Positions 1 through 7,274 are shown, counted from the first letter of the stretch. The stretch: DNA of 10,068 nucleotides from an uncultured Actinomycetes bacterium (GCA_903820565.1 CAIJHZ010000031.1:1-10068); one strand, 5' to 3'. Notes: a model not told the origin generated them from the sequence alone. Numbers and translations are program-made.

Positions 1-854
1 CCAAGTAATGCTAAATAGTTGCAGATCGCTTCTGGCAAGAAACCCATTTCGCGATACCAAGCAATTGATACCTCGCCGTTTCGCTTTGAAAGCTTTGCAT
101 TGTCTTGGCCCATGACAAAGGGAAGGTGAGCAAATAATGGGTAATCAGCAGGTGCAACACCCATAGCTTGATACACGCGAATCTGGCGCGGAGTTGAAGA
201 GAGCAAATCTTCTCCGCGAAGTACATGTGTTACCTTCATTAAAATGTCATCAACGGCCACAGCCAGTGTGTAGAGCGGTGAACCATCAGCGCGAACCAGT
301 ACAAAGTCTGGAACAAAGTTGTGATCAAATGAAACATCTCCACGAATTAAATCGTTAAAGGTTGTGCTGCCATCAGGCATGCGCATGCGGACTACAGCCC
401 CACGACCTTCAGCCTTATAGGCTGCGATTTGATCAGCGGTTAGCTCGCGACAATGACCGTTATAGCCAGGTGCAACATTGGCTTTACGTTGTGCTTCACG
501 CACAGCTTCTAACTCATCTGGTGAGCAGTAGCAGTGATAAGCATCTTTTTGATCTAGAAACTTTTGTGCCCAGGATGCATAGATGTCTAACCGCTGTGAT
601 TGCAGGTAAGGACCGTTATCGCCCCCAACTTCAGGACCCTCATCCCAATCAAGACCTAGCCATTTCAAAGTATCGATTGCAGCGTTGATGTACTCATCTG
701 TTACGCGGGTGGTGTCAGTATCTTCAATACGAAATAAGAATGTTCCGCCGGTGTGACGGGCATAGGCCCAATCAAATAATGCCGTACGGATATTTCCAAC
801 GTGTAGATCACCAGTTGGAGAGGGAGCAAAGCGAACTTTCACTTTATTTGTCAT
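1..854 (-). CDS. gltX: Glutamate--tRNA ligase (GluRS), partial, C-terminus beyond left edge
   Basis: Class I aminoacyl-tRNA synthetase that charges tRNA-Glu with glutamate using ATP in the cytoplasm. Translating the minus strand from the ATG at 852-854 gives 284 complete residues with no stop before the edge. Residues 8-21 read RFAPSPTGDLHVGN, with the HIGH-type signature HVGN at 18-21. LGLDWDEGP follows at about 65-73, then the YTLAVAVDD and HVLRGEDLLSSTPRQ stretches. The KMSKS-type loop KLSKR lies at 254-258 (positions 81-95), and the fragment ends in NYLALL. The catalytic domain is therefore complete and the helical anticodon-binding part lies outside. A zinc-site-like region has C108, C110 and C135, but glutamate at 137 where E. 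coli GluRS has histidine. The ATG abuts the TAA of the upstream FAH-family gene with no spacer, and AAGGTGG 11 nt upstream may serve as a distant Shine-Dalgarno sequence. The sequence does not show whether the enzyme is discriminating or also charges tRNA-Gln. Confidence 0.96.
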   Translation of the reverse strand, partial: MTNKVKVRFAPSPTGDLHVGNIRTALFDWAYARHTGGTFLFRIEDTDTTRVTDEYINAAIDTLKWLGLDWDEGPEVGGDNGPYLQSQRLDIYASWAQKFLDQKDAYHCYCSPDELEAVREAQRKANVAPGYNGHCRELTADQIAAYKAEGRGAVVRMRMPDGSTTFNDLIRGDVSFDHNFVPDFVLVRADGSPLYTLAVAVDDILMKVTHVLRGEDLLSSTPRQIRVYQAMGVAPADYPLFAHLPFVMGQDNAKLSKRNGEVSIAWYREMGFLPEAICNYLALL

Positions 855-1640
855 TTAACGCCCCGCCACCTTATTAGTTAATTCGCCAAGTCCCTCAATA
901 GCCATTGTTGCTTTCTCGCCAGCAACCATTGGACCTATGCCAGCAGGTGTGCCGGTCAAAATAATATCTCCAGGAAGCAGTGTCATAACTTGGGAAACAA
1001 AGTTAATGATTGTTGGAACATCAAAGATCATGTCGCTAATCTGAGCAGATTGCTTAACTTCACCGGCAATTGTTGCGGTGATCTTTTGAGTGCCAGGAAT
1101 GAAATCTGTATCAACCCATGGACCAATAGGGCAAAAAGTGTCAAAACTTTTCGCGCGGGTCCACTGCCCATCTTTTTTCTGTAAATCTCGAGCGGTTACA
1201 TCATTAGCAATTGTGTATCCGAAGATCACATCGTTAACACGTTCTTTTGGAACATCTTTACACATACGACCAATAACAATGGCAAGTTCAGCTTCGTGAT
1301 CAATACGTTCTGACATTTCTGGCCAAACAATTGTGTCGTTAGGGCCGATAACAGAAGTGTTTGGCTTTAAGAAAATAATTGGTTCATCCGGAACGACCCC
1401 ACCCATTTCAGCGGCGTGATCTGCGTAGTTCTTGCCCACGCACACAACTTTTGAGCGTGGAATAATTGGAGCTAATAAGCGCACCTTGTTCAGCGCAATT
1501 GTTGCCGCTGTCTTTTGAATTCCCGAATAGATCGGATCACCGCTGATGATGCTGATAACGCCATCATCTTCTAGAACACCAAATAGAGGGTCTTGTCCTA
1601 AACCAGCATCTGGGCCTGGGGTAAATCTTACGATACGCAT
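855..1640 (-). CDS. Fumarylacetoacetate hydrolase (FAH) family protein
   Basis: A 261-residue cytosolic enzyme of the FAH/acylpyruvate hydrolase superfamily, whose members use a divalent metal to cleave or isomerise acylpyruvate-like compounds. The fold is visible as a short N-terminal region (1-60), then KNYADHAAEMG (70-80), FLKPNT (90-95), DHEAELAIVIG (114-124), the ANDVTARD block (145-152), KSFDTFCPIGP (164-174) and LTGTPAGIGPM (228-238). E116, E118 and D147 fit the usual metal-binding acidic triad. Length is typical of the small bacterial form often labelled 2-hydroxyhepta-2,4-diene-1,7-dioate isomerase or acylpyruvase/oxaloacetate decarboxylase. The substrate cannot be read from sequence, and no aromatic-degradation genes are nearby. 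The ATG at 1638-1640 lies 15 nt after the CNNM-protein stop, without a clear Shine-Dalgarno sequence. Its TAA directly abuts the gltX ATG. The FAH-gltX pairing is known from other actinobacteria, including mycobacteria. Family assignment is firm; the reaction is not. Confidence 0.93.
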   Translation of the reverse strand: MRIVRFTPGPDAGLGQDPLFGVLEDDGVISIISGDPIYSGIQKTAATIALNKVRLLAPIIPRSKVVCVGKNYADHAAEMGGVVPDEPIIFLKPNTSVIGPNDTIVWPEMSERIDHEAELAIVIGRMCKDVPKERVNDVIFGYTIANDVTARDLQKKDGQWTRAKSFDTFCPIGPWVDTDFIPGTQKITATIAGEVKQSAQISDMIFDVPTIINFVSQVMTLLPGDIILTGTPAGIGPMVAGEKATMAIEGLGELTNKVAGR

Positions 1641-1655
1641 GAGCGCATTCTATCG

Positions 1656-2933
1656 TTACTCAGCGTCCTCAATCTCGTCTACAAGGCGCTCAACTAGAAC
1701 AGATGAAATTCTGCGACGACGGCCCTGTGGGCGTTCTGAAGTAATCGCCCAACCATTCCAAGAAATTGTAGATCCAGCGATTGGTACGCGGCCAAGCTTT
1801 TGCGCCATTAACCCACCAATACTGTCTATATCTTCAAACTCATCTTTTTCAATCTCAATCTTTAACTCATCAGATAAATCTTCGATGTGCAGAGTTGCTT
1901 TTGCGCGACCCTTGTCAGGGCTTAACCAGGTGAACTCTTCCTCGCCATCATCAAACTCATCTTCAATTTCTCCCACAATTTCTTCGATGATGTCTTCAAT
2001 TGTGATGATTCCAGCTGTTCCGCCGTACTCATCTACAACGATTGCAAGGTGAATTTGATTCTTCTGCATTTCTTTTAGGAGATCATCAGCCATCTTGATT
2101 TCAGGTACAAAGTTTGCAGGACGCATGTGCTTTTCAATTGTTTCACTCTGCTCAGCTTCGTGGTGGTCCAGTGCGCGCTTTGCTAAATCTTTCACATAAA
2201 CGATCCCGACAATGTTGTCGATGCCATCACCAATTACTGGAATTCGTGAGTATCCGCTTCGAAGTGCCAACGATAATCCTTGACGCAAGCTCTTGTCCTT
2301 TTCTACCCACACCATGTCGGTACGAGGAACCATTAATTCACGAACCAATGTGTCACCAAGTTCGAAAACAGAGTGAATCATTTCGTGCTCATCTGATTCC
2401 ACTAAACCACGTTCGTGTGCTTGATCTACAAGATCTCTGAGTTCGGCTTCAGATGTAAATGGGCCGGATCGAAATCCTTTTCCAGGCGTTAATGCATTTC
2501 CAACTGCAATAAGTAGTGATGTGACAGGACCTAGCAAAAATGCCAATCCGTAGGCAACAATAATTCCGTATCTGGCGTACTTATGAGGCTGCTGCTTTCC
2601 CAAGGTACGAGGACCAACGCCTACAACGACATACGAGAGAACAACCATGATTGCAACTGTTAGCGCCATCGCTTGCGCGCTGGAGTAATTGCGCAGCAAA
2701 ATAACAGCCAATAGAACGGTTGCAGTGAACTCACACAGTTTACGAACTAGCAAAATCACATTTAAGTATCTGGCGGGTTGAGCGGTGTACTTACGCAACA
2801 GCGCGGTTCCGCGCTTGCCTTCGATCTCTTCAATAACAACACGAGAAATAGAGGTCAATGCAGATTCAGAAGCTGCCAAAAAGCCTGCGAAGATAAGCAG
2901 AACAACGATGCTGACTATCGCTATGGGGCTCAT
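1656..2933 (-). CDS. CNNM/CBS-domain membrane protein (CorC/HlyC/TlyC-like)
   Basis: A 425-residue inner-membrane protein of the DUF21-CBS-CorC_HlyC architecture. Homologues are described as magnesium/cobalt efflux or CNNM-type magnesium transport proteins, and older databases call them haemolysins. The N-terminus holds a hydrophobic helix (about 3-23, followed by AASESALTSISR) and further membrane segments at about 58-80, 90-108 and 122-147. The actinobacterial VGVGPRTLGKQ motif lies between them. A CBS pair follows (about 203-325), containing MVPRTDM and GYSRIPVIG in the first copy and the signature EYGGTAGIITIEDIIEEIV in the second. The acidic linker GEIEDEFDDGEEEF leads into the transporter-associated domain (about 338-415). 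I chose the ATG at 2931-2933 because it overlaps the ybeY stop as ATGA. A TTG five codons upstream (2946-2948) is in frame but less likely. Its place after phoH-ybeY is conserved in actinobacteria. The transported ion is inferred from family only. Confidence 0.94.
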   Translation of the reverse strand: MSPIAIVSIVVLLIFAGFLAASESALTSISRVVIEEIEGKRGTALLRKYTAQPARYLNVILLVRKLCEFTATVLLAVILLRNYSSAQAMALTVAIMVVLSYVVVGVGPRTLGKQQPHKYARYGIIVAYGLAFLLGPVTSLLIAVGNALTPGKGFRSGPFTSEAELRDLVDQAHERGLVESDEHEMIHSVFELGDTLVRELMVPRTDMVWVEKDKSLRQGLSLALRSGYSRIPVIGDGIDNIVGIVYVKDLAKRALDHHEAEQSETIEKHMRPANFVPEIKMADDLLKEMQKNQIHLAIVVDEYGGTAGIITIEDIIEEIVGEIEDEFDDGEEEFTWLSPDKGRAKATLHIEDLSDELKIEIEKDEFEDIDSIGGLMAQKLGRVPIAGSTISWNGWAITSERPQGRRRRISSVLVERLVDEIEDAE

Positions 2934-3367
2934 AAACCTTTCTGCCAATCTCTCACTATTTTTTCTTGCAGATCGAACATGATTTTCTCTTCTGCCTTGT
3001 CAGCATGATCGTAACCAATGATGTGCAGCAAGCCATGTGTGGCCAAAATGAAAATCTCGTGCTCTATTGAATGTCCTTGCTGCTCAGCCTGTTCAGCTGC
3101 AACAACTGGACTAATAACTATGTCACCAAGGGTTACCGCTTCCCCTGGAGTTTCTGGCATATCCATAGGAAAGGAAAGAACATCTGTTGTACCAGGTTCA
3201 TCCATCCACTTAATGTGCAGTTCGGTCATGTAATCATCATCGACAAATGAAACATTTATTTCACATTCAGGATTAAGTTCTAGCTCTAACAAGGCAAAGG
3301 TGAGTAGAGAGTTTATTTCAGTGGCCGGAACTAACTGCCCTGAAGTGTTTAATACTTCAATTGTCAT
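2930..3367 (-). CDS. ybeY: Endoribonuclease YbeY (rRNA maturation factor)
   Basis: A 145-residue cytosolic zinc-dependent endoribonuclease family protein. The family is involved in 16S rRNA 3'-end maturation, late 30S assembly and, in some bacteria, decay of defective ribosomes. The metal site is explicit: the H-x3-H-x5-H signature appears as HGLLHIIGYDH at 111-121, with ligands H111, H115 and H121. The TDVLSFP motif sits at 61-67 and GDIVIS at 81-86. Length is normal for the family. In E. coli a conserved arginine lies shortly before the TDVLSFP-type motif; the aligned stretch here is HIKWMDEPG and has methionine at that place, resembling actinobacterial homologues. The ATG overlaps the phoH stop by 4 nt (ATGA), and its own TGA overlaps the next gene in the same way, so translation is probably coupled on both sides. 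The PhoH-YbeY pairing supports a joint RNA-processing role. Confidence 0.96.
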   Translation of the reverse strand: MTIEVLNTSGQLVPATEINSLLTFALLELELNPECEINVSFVDDDYMTELHIKWMDEPGTTDVLSFPMDMPETPGEAVTLGDIVISPVVAAEQAEQQGHSIEHEIFILATHGLLHIIGYDHADKAEEKIMFDLQEKIVRDWQKGL

Positions 3368-4347
3368 TGTTGGCGAATTGGTCGCAATCCTGCGCGCGCT
3401 TCATCAAATTTGTCATAGGCCTTAACAATGTCACCTATCAAGCGGTGACGAACAACATCCTCAGCGGTTAATTCAAGGAATGCGATGTCATCAATGTCCT
3501 GCAAGATATCGCGCACAACTTTAAGGCCAGACTTTTGTGAATTTGGTAGATCGATCTGAGTCACATCGCCAGTGATCACCATTTTGGAACCAAAGCCCAA
3601 ACGAGTGAGGAACATTTTCATTTGCTCAGGAGTCGTGTTTTGAGCCTCGTCCAAGATAACGAAGGCGTCATTTAGCGTGCGACCGCGCATATATGCAAGA
3701 GGTGCGACCTCAATGATTCCTGATTGCATCAAACGAGGAATTGTGTCGATGTCGATCATGTCATGCAGCGCATCGAATAATGGGCGCAAGTATGGATCAA
3801 TCTTTTCACTGAGCGTTCCTGGCAAAAAGCCTAGGCTCTCCCCCGCTTCAACCGCCGGACGAGTCAGGATTATTCTGTTGATCTTCTTCGCTTGTAAGGC
3901 TGCAACAGCCATCGCCATCGCAAGGTAAGTCTTACCAGTACCTGCAGGGCCAATTCCAAATGTAATAGTGTGATCGTCAATTGCATCTACATAACGCTTC
4001 TGATTTGCAGTCTTAGGTCTGATTGTGCGACCGCGATTGCTTACAATGTTGAGCGACATGACCTCTGCTGGATGATCAACCGGTTCGTGCTCAAGCATTT
4101 CGATCGCACGGTTTACGGCATCCACATTCAGAATATTTCCGCTGCGAATAACGACCATCATCTCGTTAAAAAGATTTTCAAGCTGTACGCAATCGTTATG
4201 TGGGCCGCGTAAAGTAATTTCATTACCGCGCACTGTGATATTTACAGATGGAAATGCAGCTTCGATTGTTCGCAAGTTGTCATCATGCGGACCTACAACA
4301 GCAACCATCGAAATGGCGTTAGGTACGGTGATCAGCGTTCGCTCCAT
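3364..4347 (-). CDS. PhoH-like ATPase (PhoH1/YbeZ family)
   Basis: A 327-residue cytosolic P-loop NTPase of the PhoH/YbeZ family, related to helicase-type ATPases and usually encoded beside ybeY. Homologues interact with YbeY and are implicated in RNA processing. A small N-terminal domain (about 1-85) with PhoH-typical NEITLRGP (42-49) precedes the ATPase domain. Walker A is GPAGTGKT at 133-140, followed by ILTRPAVEAGESLGFLPG (about 160-177). Walker B is VILDEAQN at 230-237, followed by sensor-like VITGD (257-261) and RHRLIG near 300-305. These features are intact, so ATP binding and hydrolysis are expected. The ATG at 4345-4347 lies 18 nt after the HIT-gene stop with no visible Shine-Dalgarno sequence. 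The TGA overlaps the ybeY ATG. The name comes from an E. coli phosphate-starvation gene; nothing here indicates phosphate control, and no PHO box was noticed. Confidence 0.96.
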   Translation of the reverse strand: MERTLITVPNAISMVAVVGPHDDNLRTIEAAFPSVNITVRGNEITLRGPHNDCVQLENLFNEMMVVIRSGNILNVDAVNRAIEMLEHEPVDHPAEVMSLNIVSNRGRTIRPKTANQKRYVDAIDDHTITFGIGPAGTGKTYLAMAMAVAALQAKKINRIILTRPAVEAGESLGFLPGTLSEKIDPYLRPLFDALHDMIDIDTIPRLMQSGIIEVAPLAYMRGRTLNDAFVILDEAQNTTPEQMKMFLTRLGFGSKMVITGDVTQIDLPNSQKSGLKVVRDILQDIDDIAFLELTAEDVVRHRLIGDIVKAYDKFDEARAGLRPIRQQ

Positions 4348-4365
4348 ATAAGGGTAAATCTATCT

Positions 4366-4713
4366 TTAACCGGGCGGCCATGCCATGGCGCGCCCACCTA
4401 GAAGATGCAGGTGAGCGTGGAAGACACTCTGACCCGCAGCTTCTCCGGTGTTAAAAACAGTTCTGTACCCGTCAAGACCACGGTCCTTTGCAATCTGATC
4501 AGCGGCTAAGAAAAGATCTGCTGTCATGGTCGCGCTATTACGGGCGATTCCTGCAGCGTTTTCTGTGTGAAGTGTTGGAACCAGTAATACATGGGTTGGT
4601 GCTTGAGGATTGACATCATTGAATGCGACGACGTTTTCATTGCGCAACACGATATCCGCCGGGATTTCTCCCTCAATTATTTTGCAGAAAATACAGTTGG
4701 GATCTAAGGCCAC
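4366..4713 (-). CDS. HIT-family (histidine triad, HINT-like) nucleotide hydrolase
   Basis: A 115-residue cytosolic histidine-triad protein. HINT-type members hydrolyse purine nucleoside phosphoramidates and adenylylated small molecules, working as homodimers. The catalytic triad is clear: HAHLHLL at 99-105, with H99, H101 and H103 (the middle histidine being the usual nucleophile). It is preceded by the GEAAGQSVFH strand typical of HINT proteins. C7 and C10 in the N-terminal CIFCKII are the CxxC pair often seen in bacterial HINT proteins, where it may help bind zinc. The C-terminal WPPG is typical of actinobacterial members. The start is GTG at 4711-4713, 4 nt after the rsmE stop. No in-frame ATG is available upstream, and the MALDPNCIFC-like N-terminus matches the family. 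A GAAGG about 12 nt upstream is a weak ribosome-binding candidate. The physiological substrate is unknown. Confidence 0.94.
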   Translation of the reverse strand: MALDPNCIFCKIIEGEIPADIVLRNENVVAFNDVNPQAPTHVLLVPTLHTENAAGIARNSATMTADLFLAADQIAKDRGLDGYRTVFNTGEAAGQSVFHAHLHLLGGRAMAWPPG

Positions 4714-4717
4714 GTAA

Positions 4718-5428
4718 TTACCATACCTTCAAAAGAGCCGACACAGCTGATACGGCTGCAATACCTGCGTGTGCCGAACGCAGAATCGGGCGACCCATTA
4801 GCGCAATCTTGGCACCGGATTGGGTGAAAGCTGCGATTTCCTCGTCCGTTAATCCACCCTCTGGCCCAATGATGATTAATAAATGCTCAACGTTATGAGA
4901 TGACACCTGATCAGATAATTTTGCTGTCGCACTCTCATGGAAAACTATTGCTAGATCACTGACCTTAATTGCATCACAAATCTGGGCTGTTGTTGCTACA
5001 TCGGTTACTTCTGGAATTCGAAATCTACGTGATTGCTTACTTGCTTCACGAGCAGTTATGGCAAATTTATCTGAGCCCTTGCCGATGCTTCGCGCAGATG
5101 CCCACGGAACAATACGATCAACACCAGCTTCAGTTAACAATTCAATTGCTTCCTTACCCCGATCGCCTTTGGGTAACGCTTGAACAACTGTGATAGTTGT
5201 AGCTAGTGGCTCTTGAAAACCTGATTCCACGATACGCACCTGCATTGATTTTTTACTGACATCCGTTGCAACTACGTGTGACCATGATCCATTGCCATCG
5301 CTGAGCATAAATTCTGCACCAACCTGCATACGCAAGACTCTTATCGCATGACTGGCATCATCATTGGCAAATTCGTACAAGCCGCCAATAGTCGTTGGCA
5401 GATCATCGACGAAAAAGAGTGTAAACAT
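4718..5428 (-). CDS. rsmE: 16S rRNA (uracil(1498)-N(3))-methyltransferase
   Basis: A 236-residue SPOUT-class methyltransferase that transfers a methyl group from S-adenosylmethionine to N3 of U1498 (E. coli numbering) in 16S rRNA of the assembled 30S subunit. The N-terminal PUA-like RNA-binding part includes HAIRVLRMQVG at 27-37. The knotted catalytic domain carries ALPKGDRGKEAIELLTEAGV (about 84-103), REASKQSRRFRIPEV (127-141), the SAM-site loop IIGPEGGLT (186-194), and the C-terminal knot MGRPILRSAHAG (211-222). Length is normal. The ATG at 5426-5428 shares one base with the dnaJ stop (TAATG), which suggests coupled translation. A GGGAG 13 nt upstream is only a weak Shine-Dalgarno candidate. 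Position directly behind hrcA-dnaJ is common in actinobacteria and also seen in Firmicutes, where the gene sits in the dnaK locus. Confidence 0.96.
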   Translation of the reverse strand: MFTLFFVDDLPTTIGGLYEFANDDASHAIRVLRMQVGAEFMLSDGNGSWSHVVATDVSKKSMQVRIVESGFQEPLATTITVVQALPKGDRGKEAIELLTEAGVDRIVPWASARSIGKGSDKFAITAREASKQSRRFRIPEVTDVATTAQICDAIKVSDLAIVFHESATAKLSDQVSSHNVEHLLIIIGPEGGLTDEEIAAFTQSGAKIALMGRPILRSAHAGIAAVSAVSALLKVW

Positions 5429-6531
5429 TACTTGTGAAACACTCCCTTGATCTTGCTAAAGATTGATCCATCCTGGCCCTTTACATGAGCTTCATTAGCT
5501 TTTTCACCACGTGCATCCGCAAATGAGCGCAGAATCTTTTCTTCATCTTTACTCAATTTCGTTGGGGTAATTACTTCCACATGAACAATAAGGTCTCCCC
5601 GATCTCCACGGCGCAAACGAGTCATTCCCTTGCCCTTAATGACAATTGGCGTACCGCTTTGCGTTCCGGGCTTTATATTGACATCCACTGGTCCATCAAG
5701 TGAATCAACGGTAACTGTTGTACCAAGGGCTGCTGCAATCATGGTTACTTCAAGTGCCATATGTAATGTGTCGCCTTCGCGCACTAAATATTCGTGGCGT
5801 TCCTCAACAATTTCAACATATAAATCACCAGCAGGTCCGCCACCCGCGCCAACTTCTCCGCGGCCTGACATCTGAATTCTGTTTCCAGTTTCAACACCAG
5901 CTGGAATCTTTACATCAATGGTCTGTCGGCTACGCACCCGTCCTTCGCCAGCACATTCACGACAAGGGCTCTTAATGACGCTTCCATATCCCTGACATGC
6001 ATTACATGGTCTAGAAGTCATCACCTGACCAATTACAGATCGCACCACTTGTTGTGTTTCGCCGCGCCCCTTACAGGTCATGCATGTTTCTGGATGCTGG
6101 CCATCTAAACAACCGGTACCTGTGCACTTTGGGCACACAACAGCTGATTCAACCGTTATTTCACGTTCTGTTCCAAAGCACGCTTCATTGAGATCAACTT
6201 GAATTCTGATGAGCGAATCTTGTCCGGCACGAGTACGAGGACGTGGTCCGCGTGATCCTCCGCCACCAAAGAACGCATCCATGATGTCGCTAAATCCGCC
6301 ACCAAAGTTTGCTCCACCAAATGGATTACTTCCGCCCATGTCATATGACTGACGCTTTTGTGGATCACTCAAAACATCGTATGCCTCAGTTACTTCCTTA
6401 AATTTTTCCTGAGTGTGTGGATCAGGGTTCACATCTGGGTGAAGTTCGCGGGCTAGTTTGCGATACGCCTTTTTGATTTCATCAGTGCCAGCATTTTTTG
6501 TGACACCTAAAGTTTGGTAATGATCTGCCAC
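5428..6531 (-). CDS. dnaJ: Molecular chaperone DnaJ (hrcA-linked DnaJ2 type)
   Basis: A 367-residue type I Hsp40 co-chaperone. It binds unfolded clients and stimulates DnaK ATP hydrolysis in the cytoplasm. The J domain (1-65) includes the essential HPD at 31-33. A Gly/Phe-rich linker follows (about 66-96). The zinc domain has four complete CxxCxGxG repeats at 133-140, 150-157, 176-183 and 190-197, so both zinc centres should form. The C-terminal substrate-binding domains run to about 325, followed by a short tail. It begins with GTG at 6529-6531, immediately after the hrcA TAA with no spacer. That start is supported by GAGGG seven bases upstream and by the standard MADHYQTLGV-like N-terminus. 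Actinobacteria commonly have a second dnaJ in the dnaK-grpE locus; linkage to hrcA marks this one as the DnaJ2 paralogue. Whether the genome has another copy cannot be seen here. Confidence 0.97.
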   Translation of the reverse strand: MADHYQTLGVTKNAGTDEIKKAYRKLARELHPDVNPDPHTQEKFKEVTEAYDVLSDPQKRQSYDMGGSNPFGGANFGGGFSDIMDAFFGGGGSRGPRPRTRAGQDSLIRIQVDLNEACFGTEREITVESAVVCPKCTGTGCLDGQHPETCMTCKGRGETQQVVRSVIGQVMTSRPCNACQGYGSVIKSPCRECAGEGRVRSRQTIDVKIPAGVETGNRIQMSGRGEVGAGGGPAGDLYVEIVEERHEYLVREGDTLHMALEVTMIAAALGTTVTVDSLDGPVDVNIKPGTQSGTPIVIKGKGMTRLRRGDRGDLIVHVEVITPTKLSKDEEKILRSFADARGEKANEAHVKGQDGSIFSKIKGVFHK

Positions 6532-7260
6532 TTATGGACCCTCATTGATAAATCGTTCAACATAACGGGCAACCGCATCAACTGCAGCAATAGAACCTGC
6601 GTAATCCATGCGGGTTGGTCCTAACACACCAACTGCACCATGTTGGGCGGACTCTACGCCGTAACCAACTGTGACCAAAGATGTTGATTGAAGATTTGTC
6701 TCGTTCTGCTCGCTACCGATTCGAACAAGTACCGTTGAACGTGCCTCATCAAGTAAACGCAAAATAACAACTTGTTCTTCTAGGGCTTCAAGAATTGGTG
6801 AGAGAGTAAGACCTAAATCTTCACCAGATCGTGCCAAGTTAGCTGTTCCAGAAATCGCCATCTTCTCGCGGCTTTCGCCAATAATTGGGTATGTAACGAC
6901 AGCAACTTGCTTAGTGATATCTGCTAATAATTTCGCAGATCTTTTCAATAACTCTTCTAAATCATTCGAGCCCTGAAGAAATGTTTCTATTGCTCGACGC
7001 TCAGCAGTTGAAAGCTGTTTTACCGTTGCTAACTTGTCTACGAAAACTCGGTATCCAAGATCTGTCGGAATGCGTCCAGCACTTGTATGAGGCTGGGTAA
7101 TTAAGCCTTCATCTTCAAGGACAGCCATCTCGTTACGAATCGTGGCAGGTGAAATCCCAAGTCCATGATGATCGGCAATTGATTTTGAGCCGACAGGTTC
7201 TTGGGTCGCAACGTACTCATCGACAATTGCGCGGAGGATTTCAAGACGACGTGATGACAT
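6532..7260 (-). CDS. hrcA: Heat-inducible transcription repressor HrcA, short form
   Basis: Repressor of class I heat-shock genes, which normally binds the CIRCE operator in front of groE or dnaK operons and depends on GroEL for activity. The N-terminal winged-helix region is complete: RRLEILRAIVDEYV, EPVGSKSIADHHGLGISPATIRNEM, then HTSAGRIPTDLGYRVFVD (about 57-75). The C-terminal part is also recognisable: GTANLARSG, ILEALEEQVVILRLL, GVLGPTRMDYAG, and AVARYV near the end. The protein has only 242 residues against about 340 in typical actinobacterial HrcA. The sequence jumps from QVAVVTYP to the segment before SGTANL, losing about 90 residues of the GAF-like/dimerisation region without breaking the frame. 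I chose the ATG at 7258-7260, 14 nt after the hemW stop; a TTG three codons upstream (7267-7269) is possible. Neither has a clear Shine-Dalgarno sequence. No convincing CIRCE element was found nearby. Confidence 0.92.
   Translation of the reverse strand: MSSRRLEILRAIVDEYVATQEPVGSKSIADHHGLGISPATIRNEMAVLEDEGLITQPHTSAGRIPTDLGYRVFVDKLATVKQLSTAERRAIETFLQGSNDLEELLKRSAKLLADITKQVAVVTYPIIGESREKMAISGTANLARSGEDLGLTLSPILEALEEQVVILRLLDEARSTVLVRIGSEQNETNLQSTSLVTVGYGVESAQHGAVGVLGPTRMDYAGSIAAVDAVARYVERFINEGP
6539..6543 (-). promoter_or_regulatory. Ribosome-binding site for dnaJ (GAGGG)
   Basis: On the minus strand GAGGG lies within the last codons of hrcA, seven bases before the GTG of dnaJ. It is one of the better placed Shine-Dalgarno-like sequences in the window, and it supports the non-ATG start chosen for dnaJ, whose GTG directly abuts the hrcA stop. 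Confidence 0.6.
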
Positions 7261-7274
7261 TTGTGCCAAGAGTA

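Noticed and set aside
362..688. A 108-codon plus-strand open frame opposite gltX.
   Set aside because: The opposite strand translates into unmistakable GluRS sequence over the same bases; the plus-strand product has no family features.
1546..2052. A 168-codon open frame on the plus strand opposite the FAH start and the C-terminus of the CNNM gene.
   Set aside because: It is serine-rich low-complexity translation antisense to two well-supported genes, has no recognisable domain, and is explained by codon use of the opposite strand.
2946..2948. TTG as start of the CNNM/CBS protein, five codons upstream of the chosen ATG.
   Set aside because: It would create a 19-nt overlap with ybeY and has no better ribosome-binding site. 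The ATG at 2931-2933 gives the ATGA overlap seen at other junctions and a family-like N-terminus.
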